Part shown: piece by piece, positions 14,101-25,048 of the stretch
Layout of the letters: each line of letters begins with the position of its first letter
Numbering within the stretch: position 1 is the first letter of the stretch
Assembly (NCBI GenBank): GCA_022829145.1
Contig: CM040741.1
Span: 44,314,534-44,378,533, forward strand
Source of the DNA: Albula goreensis
Taxonomy: Eukaryota > Chordata > Actinopteri > Albuliformes > Albulidae
Direction: 5' to 3'
Length of the DNA: 64,000 nt
Program-made: the position numbers and the translations under genes
The notes under the pieces: model-generated
Told to the model about the DNA's origin: nothing
Seen by the model: only the letters and a program-made list of their open reading frames with translations
Database searches by the model: none

Positions 14101-17100
14101 ATATCCAAGATACCACCCATGACAAGGGCAGTCTTAATAGTTCACTGCCTTTTGCGTAACACAGTTCAAGTTCTTCACCCATGTTCCTGTTTTGCAGGAC
14201 AGTCTATCTGACCTCTGACATTCACTTTCCAAAATAATTGCCAAAGGGGGAGCTGAAAGTTTGAAGTGATGTGGAATACAGGATAAAAGCTGAAGCAGAC
14301 AAGGCCACCCAGTGGTAAATGTTAGCAAGTGCAGGAGAGCTTTGCTCAGCCAAGAGCTGTCAGGCCGCTCCAACAGGGGCTCTGTGTGCACACAGCTTCA
14401 GCGGCCTGCCAGTCAGGAAAACAGCACAGTCCTGACCTGTGTTTGAGGGAGCAGCGAAACTGAAAGTAGACCCGGGTGCAGCAGAGGTAGTGGTTGTTCC
14501 AAAGCCTCCAAAAGCACCTGTGCAACACAAACCACACTGTTAAGGTAAGGCACCAATGTGCAGGGCTAGTGTGGATGGAGGGGGAGGAGGGTATGGTGGG
14601 GGAGATAGGATACAGATGGAGGACTTCACTGGTGGAGATGAGAGAACGTGAATGAGAGAACATTTCCCCTCTCCAGTGCATACAAATTAAGTTACAACTT
14701 TACTTTTTTATTAAAGACCACCTGGTCTGATGCTAGACAAAGCTGAATAATTTTTCAATTACTCAGACAAACTTCTCAAATCTCCCAGACATTACTAATA
14801 GAATGGAAAAGCTTATCGTGAAAATGACAATACACTAATTTTGTGTGTTTATATGTGTGTCTGTGGGTATACATTTGCACATACCCATGCGTGCACAAGC
14901 ATTGCAACACACACCCACACATACACACAACACACACGCTATGTGCGATTTTATAACAGTTATCTTAATAGAAAGTTCCAATATGAGATACAGATTAACA
15001 TCAGATTTCCCATCAAATATCTGACACATGCATGGAATGAAATGAGAACAGAGATGAACGTGTAGCTCTTTTTTCTAAACTCATGTATACTTATAATGAC
15101 ATGTGGCATCAGAAGACCGACTGTGACTCTTCTGTCTTTTTTCCTTTGTCTCTAAGTTTAGCGTGCTTTGTGAAATAATCCAACCACTGCAACATCCTCC
15201 ATCAATTCCAGAGAACAGAGCCCAGAATGCACGCATGTAACAGCCTTCATTTTGTAGTCCGCCAGCTGAGCTGTGCACTGTAGAGGACTCCACTACTTAC
15301 GTAGCTCACAAATGCACACTGCCAGTCCCCAATCAACCAGATGAGTCACACTTGAGTGGTGAAATGATTCCCAAAAATGGGGGGGGACTTGGTGCCACTA
15401 CATCCAAATATGCATAATCTGTATGGCTGCAGCCCACAGCCAGCACTGTCACAGTCAGGATTTGATCCGAAACAGTGAGGTGTGTCACTGCTTTGAGAGC
15501 AAGTCCCCTAGCTGGACGTGTGATCCAGCAGCTCCTTCTGACAAACAAAGTAATGAGGAAAAAAAAGGACAGACCTCACAACGAAACCAAAATGGGATGA
15601 ATGATATGTGTTTGAAACGTAGACTGAACTGATTTATTTGGGAAAAAGGTCTACCTGCACTACCCAGGCTATTGCCAAAACTGAAAACAGTAGCTGCGGT
15701 GGTGGATGCACCAAAATTCCCCACATTAAAGCTGACCGCTGCCGCGTTTGCATTTAATCCGAAACCCCCAAAACTAAACCCACCAGTGGTGGTGCTGGCG
15801 GGTCCCAGCCCCCCAAATCCTGCAGAGAGAGGAGAGGCAGCAAGAGAAAGACAGACGGAAAGGGTTAGTATTAAGAGCAGTTTAGCATAGACTGAGGGTG
15901 AAAGACAGGGTGACAAGCTGAGCCCTATGGTAGTAGGGCTAATAAACACAACCTTCTACAGCACACACAGACATAAAACTAATTTTTCATTTCCTACTCA
16001 ACACATCCTCCCCATACACAAATACACTGGTACTGACAACATTTTCGCTAGCAAAACCCAGTCAAAAGACTTATTGCATAAGCAGCAAAAAGGCTATGTC
16101 ACTCACTTTGTTTCTTCAAGGATGAAGCTGTCATGTTATCATTAAAAATGTATTTAGGGGATTTTAAAGGCCCTCTTTGGTGAAAAAGTTTCCCTTAAAA
16201 AATATCTCTGGTCAATCACAATATGTCATGTTTTTCCATAAAAATTCAAATGGAACTATTTAAATATAGTCTGTATTACTTTTGTGACTATGTAAAATAA
16301 ACTCCCTGAAAGACCACAAGAAAAGTTTTTTTTCAGTTGCTAAGCTGCAGTATCTAACTGTTTGGACTCTGTTGCACTGATATGCCCGGAGAAAAATGGA
16401 GCATTTGAGAACGTGCCACTCTCCCGAGATATTCAAAATATATAATTTAGTGCATTTTACAATGGGAGAAAGTTGAGCAAAATTAAGTTCAAGTTATCGT
16501 TGGTGTGGCCCTGACCACAATTCAGGTTGCTCATGTGGCCCCTTGTAAAAATGAATTGCCCACCCCGATCTAACACATTGCCTCTAGCAATCACAAATAC
16601 AGGCAATATTATTTGAACAGCTCTCCAATTAATTCTGTTTCAGCTATGTTTACCTAGCAATGAGTGTACTGTGATACATCACCTGGCTACCAGCAAGGAT
16701 CTGATGTAGCCTAGCCTTCACTACCATATTGAGTTAAGAGGAGGAAAACCCTTCAGTCATGTCCTATGCTGATTGGCTCCTCTGAAATATCTATCAAAAA
16801 AACTGTTCAAAAGATAAAATTCATTGCATTACTTGGACAGCGGGCTTCACCAAAACACTAAGAAATATTAGGACAACTTAAGTGAAAAAAGATGATTTTG
16901 ACCAGTGGGGGCCTTTTTTAATGACTGATTAATCAAAATTTTGAATTTAAAACTTGGAAAGGGTGTATGGTTCCTAAATAAATTACCTTGATTGATTAAT
17001 TAAATGTAATGACGTATGATTGTTGACTGGAGGTTTGTAGTATTACAACACTTTTTCTTGTAACATATGAAAAATACCATTAGGCCAGTTCATCTGGACC

Positions 17101-20100
17101 GAGCGGAAAAACGAATTCCCCAGTGTAGAGAAAACAGAGGTCCTGATTTACAGTGATTATTAAAACTGATTTACAGTAAAGAGTAAGGGGTTCACTGGTG
17201 CCTTAGCCTCTCTCAGTCTGGCCACCTAATAAAGTCTCTACTTAAACTGATGTGTCAGCAAATTGGGAGTTACTGCATGCGTGAAAGAGAAGCTACAACC
17301 TGGTCATATTTCAAGAGAGGCACGCATGGGAACATCCCATACTATCAAGACCAGCATAAATCACCACCACTTCCAAAGTGTTTGTTTTTTTATTTGTAAA
17401 TATGATAAGATAAGAATAATTATTCAATGTGTCTGCGGAAGTCCCACCGCTTTGCTTTTCCTCTTTAAGTCCCTAAAGGCCCTGTCTCCTGGAATCTCAT
17501 TTGAGAAGGGTACCCAAATATATCACTACCTCTTTCCACATTTAGCACTTTCCACTTCACGTTGTACATGTATTCATTTCACAATCTAGCAGGATGGGGG
17601 AGCGATCTATCAGTGAAGAGGGAAGGGAGCAGGGATGGTTTCAAAAACTTTTCATCCAAATCCACAATGTTTAAGGCTTGGCCACGGATGGCACATAAAA
17701 GGTGGACCATAATTGACGATGGCCAACATGTCTGAAGAGATTGTGCAGAACAGAGATTTTTGACAGGGAATTTTATCCATGTAATGTCACAGCTGAGGTG
17801 AGGTCATACCTGTAGTTGTAGAACCAAAGCCAAAACCAGTGGAGGGAGCTGTTGTGGTGGTGGCCCCGAAACCTGGGGCAGCAAGACCTGCAACCAGCAT
17901 AGTTTCATTAGTCAAACAAATCACGCAGCAAATAAAAACCAGATCTCTCCAGTGTGTGGGCCTATACAGACATGTGGAATAAAGCCAATACTCCATCACA
18001 AAAGCACTGCGAATTTTTGCACTGAATTTGCAGTTCAAACTTCTGTACCATCCGAACTACAGTGGCCATAGAGTGAATTACAAGACAAATAGTATGGTTG
18101 TGAAAACATCCTCCAAATATGAAATCAGCATGGGAACTACTGGTGTTTCCCATGACTTGCATAAAAAAATAAAAAATCAAAGAATTAAAAAATGAAGCCT
18201 CAAGCCTCCTCCAGACAGAGCTCTCTTTAGTGAGGCTAAACTAATCCCGAGGGTAATGCCAAGCCTGTCTGAGAGATCTTATTCATTTGCACATTGCAGA
18301 ATGACATTCCTTTGTGGGGCCGGAGTGTTTCCACACAGTGGAGCAGGAGCTGTTCTTTGCGCTTTCCAAGTCTACCCATTCATTTTCCAGGAACTATAAC
18401 CAGATCACATGACCTTTGGGAAATGGGTTGTCTGCTCTGCTCTGAGAACCAATCATGAGGCACCTGAGGTCGACCCAGAGAATGAGCTTCACCTGAACTC
18501 TTGCCAGGCCCATTTTGCCCTTTCAAACCACACTTGTGCTTAATGGCAAGAATCAACACGAAAGGTTCCAGAAGTTTCTTGGTGCTACGAGAGGTGTACC
18601 TGCACTGGTCCACCAAAAGGGAAAAGAAAAGAGCCCACAACTCCAAGACTTTATTTTCCATCCCCTAGAACTGTCACCTCAAGGTCCACATTACACTGTC
18701 TTATATTATGGACCAACATATGAGAAGGTTTGCTGAAAAATTGTTTCAGTTTGAAAATATGAATCACACAAACAATATAGAATGCAGGCACTTGTACAGC
18801 AAGAATTTCATATGCAGACAGGCTGACCTGTGGAGGACTTCTAATGAACACAGGTGCATTCCAGTGCCTTAATTTAGGCCTGCAATATAAAGTTCTTAAT
18901 AGTTGGCCTACATGACCACAATGGCTGACACCTGGGTTGACTAAAAACCCTCCACGGGTGAGCCTTCCTGCTTATGAGGCCGATGCTGTAGATGTTCCAG
19001 TCTCCAGTCTCTCTAGGTTGACAGTGAGAAGAGGAACTGACAGCAGTCCACTGAGAAGAGCAGAGGAGCTTGCTCCTAGGCCTGTCACAATAATTACGTT
19101 ATCGACTTATCGTACCATATATGGACACGACCTCAATCATTTTTGCTGACCTCAATATTGGCCATTGTGTGTACATGCGTGTTTGTTTACATGAGAATGA
19201 ATGTCATCAACATTTCAGCCAGTCGCACTGGTTCTGTCCTCTCGTCTGCTCTCTGTGTCAGAGGTGGGGGCCAATGGTTCTGCGCTGAATTATGCCATAG
19301 GCATGGCATAGCTGTTTAACTTCACAAGCAAGATGTCTACTTTGTGGGTGGTTAGCTTGCTAATGTGCTAGCGTTTGATAGTTGGCTGGCAGACACCTCT
19401 AAATCACCTCAGACGTATTTTTTGGTTACAATTATGGGGTTATAAGATATCTGTACAGTATCTATTTCTCGGTAACTTTTGAAAAAGCTAAGTGAAGAAA
19501 GTACAAAAAAATTACATTTATATAACATGACCATCTACACGTCCGCCAACTTAGTTTATTTTTATACGCAGACCAGGCACAGGTATAAATGCCCACAACG
19601 GCATAGCCTACGGCGTAGGCTCTGCGTAGATTCAACGCAGAACCGTAAATCGGTGCAGCTCCTCCACACACTCCAGCAACAGGTGAAGATAACGTGTTAC
19701 TTGATGCTAATAGGTGTTTTCTTCCTGATGACTGCATAATTCCATCCAGAAAGTTTGGAAGAATAAGTACAGTACTTGGTTTCAAAGCCGCATTCCACTG
19801 CTCCGGTGTGGAAACATTTTGGCTTTAAGCCTAATGAGAGAGGAGAGCCCATTAATGTGAAAACGTCGGTATGTCAACTTTGTTTATAAACAGTGGCAAC
19901 GAAGAGTGGCAGTATATTGGTCTGTTAAGAAATGAATAACTCTATTACCCTGTGCCAAATGTTTAATATTTAGTGCAATTTTTGTTAACGGTGTCCAGGT
20001 CCATTTTATTTATTGTTTTGTTTGTGTGGTTTTATTTTATTTATGCAGGATGTTTAAATGTTTTGACATTCCAAGTCCAATGTACAAATATTCTTAAGAA

Positions 20101-22669
20101 TTAAAAGTTCATTACTTTTTGAAAGGTTTTACTTGTCTTATTATGCTATTATATTATCATTACATCAGTGGCATAAAATTGTCTTAAAACAACAATAATA
20201 TCATTTATAATATCATTTATTTTTGGGACGATATATTGTCCAACAAAAGTAGTTACCATGACAGGCCTACTTGCTCCTGCCTCTACCTCTCCCAGCACCA
20301 CTACATAGGCCTACACAAATGCAAGCCTTGGCTTTTCAATTTGAAGTGCAATAATGGGAATGATGCATTTGGCCCCTCAAGGATAAGCAGGATGAAAATG
20401 AGCAGAGAGATGAACTTACTACCGAATCCAGATGAGGCAGTGGTGGTGGTGCCAAAGCCAAAACCAGAGGAGGCTGTTGTTTTGGCAGCAAATGAACCAA
20501 ATGAAAATCCAGAGGAGCCTTGAGTAACAACAAAAAAACATTAAATCACAGACCGTACAAATGGACAATGAGATGAGGAATGGGCTTCTATTCTAACAAA
20601 ACACTGATGCTGTTGTCAACACTGTATTAATAAAGAACTTCAGAAACAAACTAGAAAGCGGAAATCATTCTAGAGTGATGGCTAAAATGAGGTCCCATGA
20701 ACTTCATAGCAGTGGAACTACACTCAGCTGTGAATATTTGACTTATTTGAACCAATCAAAATGTTTCTCTTTCCACAGCCAATGCAATCATTGGTCCAAA
20801 TCATTGAACCTTGATGTGACCAATCTGGTCACAGAGGTATAAATATTAGACAAAGCGGTCCATCCTGTATTTGGTTGGGATGTCTTCCTAGCTGTGTTTG
20901 AAAGCAAAACAACCATAAGGAAAGCAGACACTCTAATTAAGGTGAAGACCCCCAATGTACACCATGTTTCAGTGTAAAGATGGCCGATGCTTTGTATTAT
21001 AACCCCCAGGTCTCACTGAAAAAATTAAAAAGGAATGCCATGACTTCTTACATCGCATGACGTAGACCACAACAATGCATCACCACTACCAGTAGGGGCA
21101 CTCTTCCCTCTGGACAAAACAACACCAAAGCCCCAGCCATCACAGTGATGGGGGAACTGTGCTGTATAAACTGCAGTCCGTAAGAAGAGACAGTAAACTG
21201 ACTTCCTGACTCAGAATGGCCATTTAACATCCCATTGCAACTTTAGGACCAGGCATGTTAACCCTACTGCACTGGACAAATTCCCAAAAATTCTAATCAT
21301 GTCCTTGCCACCTGGTCAGCTAATCATCCACCACATGTAATTGGCCAAGCAATCTTTTGAAATCCCTGTCGCCATTAATTTTCCAGGTAAATTCTCAGAT
21401 GACCTATCTCCTGAAAAAAAAAGGTAAAAAAAAAAAACATAAATAGCAGCAGATTCACTGTACAGTCTCGTTCGCGATCAGAAAAACGCAGCCTTGCCCA
21501 GGCTGTTACAGCTGAAAATCGACAATACCATTTTTTACACATAGATAGAAATGTCTGGTCTCAGCCAGATGTCTAAATAATATGTTGATCAAAAAGGCAA
21601 TGATGTTGGGTCGTTCCCCAAACAAAAAGTTTTTTTTTTTTTTTTTTAAAGGTTGCATTATGGTGCAGCGCTTTCCTTGGGATGTAACAACTATGAGATG
21701 AACATGCTGAAATACATTTTCATTTAAACGAACAGTATAATGACAGTACTACCGGTTCGATTACATTTATTACGACTGATTATACCCTGGTGAAGACCAG
21801 TGGTGAAGGTGGGGACCGTTCAAGTAGATATAGGAGGTAAAAAATAACCACCTTCGCGTATATAATTTTTCAACCATAATAAAATTATTAGAAATGTCAG
21901 CTATGTGATGATCTCTGACTGACCCGAATAAATGAATTGAATGGCTATGTCTTACCCGCATGTTACCACTTCAACAAATTTTGTAATTGTTACATTTCTA
22001 TCTCACTTAATTACTATACTATGTACAGCTAACTTATACAATTAACTAATTTCACAAACGATCTACTGTAAGAAAGCACGATTTCCTGTTAGTAGTACTA
22101 CTTTGCTAATTAGCTGGCGGGCGACGTTAAGTATACATTTTAATCCCAAACAATTACAAGCAAGGTGATAGTAGATAACAGTCAAACGTGAAAGTGGCAA
22201 GCAACATATAATCATTAGGATCCAGTTTAATCTGTAAACATAGCTAGGTAAATTTGCTCGCTAATGCTATACTAGTTTAGTTGAGATAGCGTGAATGGAC
22301 TGGCATCGATTTGGCTTTACATAGTTGATTTTATTGTTTATCTACGTCATTTCTACCCGTTGTTACCAAGCGACATTATAAGGTAAGCTTCTTCTTAAAA
22401 TAAAACATTAATTGTAAGTCTGATTATATATGTAGTTTATTAGCAACATCAGCGTTACATAGCAAGCTAATACACCGGGCAGGTAAAGCAACACTTTGAT
22501 GGGCCCTTGTGCGACGTGCAACTATGCACTTCATTAATCGCCAAACAAATAGAAAACTATGAAGCAATTTTGTCGTGGCATATCTATCCTTCACCTCAAA
22601 TACAGAATTAAACTTGAAAATGTACTTACTTGCAGTATTGGTAGCACCACCGCCAAAGTTAAACGCCAT
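8117..22669 (-). CDS. nup54: NUP54, FG nucleoporin of the central channel
   Basis: Fifteen coding exons, in transcript order: 22669-22630, 20518-20420, 17887-17810, 15819-15655, 14517-14437, 13446-13303, 12468-12248, 11916-11729, 11556-11360, 11011-10957, 10751-10658, 10483-10376, 10097-9978, 9738-9628, 8245-8117 (TGA 8117-8119). All borders are AG/GT and phases agree; the total is 1830 nt, 609 residues. The N-terminal about 203 residues are FG repeats (about 20 FG dipeptides), the middle is the conserved alpha/beta region (for example LGDERDAILAKW, NPFCRFKAVGYSC, LPDDQTEVIIYVVERSPNG), and the C-terminal third is coiled coil (QKNQATTVAKIAQYKRK, ELNAPTQFK, SHLISVIKDD). NUP54 with NUP62 and NUP58 forms the channel heterotrimer of the nuclear pore. 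Human NUP54 is about 507 residues; the extra length here is in the FG domain. The start MAFNFG matches the family. Confidence 0.96.
8351..8451. repeat. short diverged tandem duplication in last NUP54 intron
   Basis: Two copies of a roughly 44-bp unit, starting at 8351 (actctggcattctgagga) and about 8408 (gctctgacattctgagga), with a 57-58 bp period. Several substitutions separate them. No function is apparent. Confidence 0.5.
8964..9496. mobile_element. pogo/Tigger-like DNA transposon fossil (non-autonomous)
   Basis: Terminal inverted repeats begin CAGGATGAGTATCCCTTATC at the left and, read inward from the right, CAGGTTGAGCATCCCTAATC. Both ends are flanked by TA (8962-8963 and 9497-9498), the target duplication of Tc1/mariner-superfamily elements. 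The interior has no transposase frame. The TIR resembles one I know from mammalian DNA-transposon fossils of the TcMar-Tigger group; that link is from memory. It lies in the last NUP54 intron. Confidence 0.75.
12784..13029. mobile_element. 246-bp hAT MITE with near-perfect 8-bp target duplication
   Basis: Starts TAGGGCTGCAG and ends CGTGCAGCCCTA, the terminal motif of a common fish hAT family. Flanking octamers are CAGCCTAC (12776-12783) and CAGCTTAC (13030-13037), 7 of 8 identical. No coding capacity. It sits in a NUP54 intron between exons ending at 13303 and starting at 12468. Confidence 0.85.
13303..22669 (-). CDS. nup54: NUP54 FG-repeat domain encoded by symmetric exons
   Basis: Exons 20518-20420, 17887-17810, 15819-15655, 14517-14437 and 13446-13303 are 99, 78, 165, 81 and 144 nt, all multiples of three. 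Each begins and ends inside a codon in phase 1, usually a split glycine. Each encodes a similar Gly/Thr/Ser/Ala-rich FG unit such as GFGFGTTTT or GFGATTTT. Any of them could be skipped or duplicated without a frameshift. The donor of the 20420 exon is chosen as GTAAGT, adding one Ser; GTAGTA three bases earlier is the alternative. Confidence 0.88.
13608..13871. repeat. long foldback (inverted-repeat) element
   Basis: Two arms of roughly 120 bp (about 13608-13730 and 13755-13871) are reverse complements with scattered differences. Matching blocks include tgtggatatgtgcaaat and ttatctcttag-like A/T-rich segments, plus cacaattg near the outer ends. The spacer is about 25 bp. This is likely a foldback or MITE-type insertion in a NUP54 intron. 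No target duplication was confirmed. Confidence 0.8.
14841..14940. repeat. imperfect CA/TG-rich simple sequence
   Basis: Alternating TG-rich then CA-rich tract in a NUP54 intron, interrupted and not coding despite open frames on both strands. Confidence 0.6.
16165..16920. mobile_element. probable non-autonomous DNA transposon with inverted termini
   Basis: The left end reads AAAGGCCCTCTTTGGTGAAA and the right end, reverse complemented, AAAGGCCCCCACTGGTCAAA, giving about 20-bp terminal inverted repeats with few mismatches. No transposase is seen. A segment near 16500-16566 (gtggccctgaccac to gcccacccc) looks like a piece of another fish repeat, so the element may be composite. Target duplication is unclear. 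It lies in a NUP54 intron. Confidence 0.55.
18784..19002. repeat. diverged inverted repeat
   Basis: Segment 18784-18838 on the minus strand and 18948-19002 on the plus strand share roughly 70% identity over about 52 bases (cctccac, ggt, agcct, ctgc, tatga, tgctgta blocks). A region of about 110 bp separates them. Probably an old palindromic mobile element; no coding role. Confidence 0.4.
19077..20269. mobile_element. 1.2-kb hAT element with perfect 8-bp target duplication
   Basis: Ends TAGGCCTGTCAC and, at the right, GTGACAGGCCTA-like (ccatgacaggccta). The octamer CTTGCTCC is identical on both sides (19069-19076 and 20270-20277). The interior has no intact transposase frame, so it is non-autonomous. 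It lies in the NUP54 intron between exons 20518-20420 and 17887-17810. Intact duplication and ends imply it is younger than the other repeats here. Confidence 0.9.
20519..22629. other. NUP54 intron 1, no clear element
   Basis: Intron between the 13-codon first coding exon and the first FG exon. It holds poly-A/T tracts (for example 21631-21648) and short open frames without domains. No transposon ends were recognised. Confidence 0.6.
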
Positions 22670-22996
22670 GTTGTTCGTATTTCGTTTCCTTGCGCTGACT
22701 ACTGCGATCCGTGTAGAAACATGAGACGGGTTGCTTAGTTCCAGGGAGTTACACGCACATACTCAACTGAAAACTAAAGGTTGCAATAGCAAAACTGAGT
22801 GTACTTGTGTGGCGGTCCACAGCTCCTGAAGCAGAAAAAATCCTAGTTACAGTAAATGGTAGAACAAGTGTGGGTGAATGTTTTATATGATCTAATATGT
22901 AGCTAACTAAACAAGTTTGGCAAGTATTATTTAAAAAATTCAAAACGGTTCCCCACGACAAATCAAATGATTATTCCGTTTTTTTTTTTTTTTTTG
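22670..22996 (-). promoter_or_regulatory. compact NUP54 upstream region
   Basis: Only about 330 bp separate the NUP54 ATG from the inferred 3' end of the next gene on the same strand. The NUP54 5'UTR and proximal promoter should therefore lie here or inside that gene's 3'UTR. The part next to the ATG has a few CpG sites (near 22693-22712) and no TATA box was seen. Confidence 0.45.
22979..22995. repeat. T homopolymer run
   Basis: A run of about 17 T on the plus strand, A on the gene strand, directly after the AATAAA at 23014-23009. It may mark the cleavage region or be a tail of an old retro-insertion. Confidence 0.6.
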
Positions 22997-23008
22997 CAAC
23001 TGAATGTT

Positions 23009-23014
23009 TTTATT
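23009..23014 (-). terminator. likely distal polyadenylation signal of the scarb2-like gene
   Basis: TTTATT on plus, AATAAA on the gene strand, 15-30 bases before an A-rich tract. This would give a 3'UTR of about 3.8 kb. More proximal AATAAA copies exist within 23.5-26 kb, so shorter isoforms are possible. Confidence 0.45.
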
Positions 23015-23466
23015 TTCTACATTTTCTTTCCACGTGGACTACGGGCATAGGCAATGCACCGTGAAATAATTACACAGACATAAAAGTTCATCTATTATGT
23101 ACCATCTGTTATTTACACCTTCTTAATCCCATTTACATTTCTTGTTGCTACTTTGGCTACTTACTAGCATTTCAGGTTTCTGGTTTTCACAAAGCTTTAT
23201 GTAAGCAACTATTTTCTATTCATCCTTTAATGTTTCAACATGTGTTTCATCATATCATCGTCAAAGTTAAGTATAATGCATTTTCTGAAATTCCTTAATT
23301 TTCTGGCCATCCTCCAGCCCAACCCATCACTTGTTGCCAAAAACAGCAGCTTTTAGATTTCAGTTCTAAATTGTTCATTCCTTGACAATACTGTCATGAA
23401 CTAAGAGTGTGTTCTTTCCTGAACAGCGATTCACTGAAAATCATACTTGTACAAGAAACTGTACAG

Positions 23467-23490
23467 TGGTGTGTGTGTGTGTGTGTGCGT
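23467..23490. repeat. GT microsatellite
   Basis: About nine GT units in the inferred scarb2-like 3'UTR. Confidence 0.8.
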
Positions 23491-24894
23491 GCAAATTGGC
23501 CTATCGAGCAACTTGTTACAAACAGACAAAATCATTCAACAAAACTGCTTTTATTTTGAAATACATTTTGTTACAAAAGCATTGTTGAAATTTTTGTTAT
23601 ACATTTCAAACAAAAATATGCTCTTTTGAAATGATTATTTGTAATATGATATGCAAAGACTGGCATTTACAGTAGCAGTAAAAACAAAAAAAAAAAACAT
23701 AATTATCTATATTCTGTACAGATCTTAAGCTTATATAATAAAACATAAAGTATGTGTAGCTGATACATGCTTAGGTTGATCAAAAAGCAAAATAAGTAAA
23801 CACAAGTTTACTTATACAAGTTATGGCACTCAGGTTCAGCCCATGAGGGCTTCATTTATACATTGGTCTGATCTTTATCATGTGCCCACACATGGATTGA
23901 AAACTACACCCTGAGAACATTTTTAGTGGATTACATTCTTTGCAAAACCTTAGTGGTTTAATGTAACTAGAGTAATACTACTATGGCAATAAAAGGTATG
24001 CACCGCTTAACAGAAGTCCATCTCAGTGTATCCAGTAACTAACACAGAATGCTGGTGTATTTGTTAATATCATTAACTTTTAATGAAGCCCTTTGAGTCT
24101 GTCCTAGAACACTCACAACCTCCCATGCTTAACACATGGTGGTTACAACTATGTTGAAAGCCTAAATTCAGTAGGCACATTGTGACCATTAGGTATGAGG
24201 CATTTTCTTTTAAAACATATAACAGTGACTAAAATTATTTTAATCACAGCAGCATCCTGTTACATGCAGAAACTGTACTACCTATTCTTTTTCAAACAAC
24301 ACTGTATAGGCAGGCATTTGTAACATTCTACTATGCCAGAAGAACATGGTGGTAAAGAAATATGCAGTTCCATGTTGTGGGGAAAAATGTGATAACTTCA
24401 TCTACTCCTGTATGAGTTTACATAGCTCATTAAGCAAAGAGTATGGTGCTAGGACTGTTTTGGGTGTCTTAATGCATGATAAAAAAAGCTGGGAATGATC
24501 ATTGGAAGCTCTTTGGTTATAAATAGTCCTTGGGCAGAATTAAAAATCTCCCCAATTTAATTCACTTAGAATAAGGGCTTCAAACAAGCAGACTTTGCAG
24601 TGGTTAAACAAGGCCATGGTTATCTACATTTAAGTCTTTAGGTTTACACACTCTTTTCAAACAAATCCATAGCAGTTCAAATTCTTCAGAAAACTATTCA
24701 CAGTTCAGGATACACTTGGAATCAAATTCCCAGCCTTAACACTCCTAAATACATACCATCAGTGATTCACTGGACAGAAAAAAAAATGACCACTAATTTT
24801 GCATTAATATGTACAATGCTGCAATGCTAAGCTTTCCAAGTGGTGCAGTTGTTGCTTCTAGTATACATTACAGTATACTCAACAGAATACTATA

Positions 24895-25048
24895 TTTTCT
24901 TTCCTCTGTTGCTAGTAAAAGCTACATTTGGATTCTGGCAACCATTTGAACCCCTAAAATCAGTTTATAGAAGACAGAAGCAGCCATGCTTCAAATTGTT
25001 GCCAGAATCCAAATGTTTTAGCTTTTATTAGCAGCACAGGAAAGAAAA
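24895..25048. repeat. near-perfect long hairpin in the inferred 3'UTR
   Basis: Arms 24895-24950 and 24990-25048 are reverse complements across about 56 pairs, with about four mismatches and one 3-nt bulge. Shared core catttggattctggcaac; loop about 39 nt. The stem is longer than a usual vertebrate pre-miRNA. It may be a small MITE or a structured RNA; transcribed from the minus strand it would form long dsRNA. Confidence 0.8.

Noticed and set aside
17263-17589. 108-residue open frame on plus
   Set aside because: Low-complexity, no motif, inside a NUP54 intron.
24895-25048. microRNA gene
   Set aside because: The stem is too long and continuous for a standard pre-miRNA and no known miRNA seed was recognised; reported as a hairpin instead.
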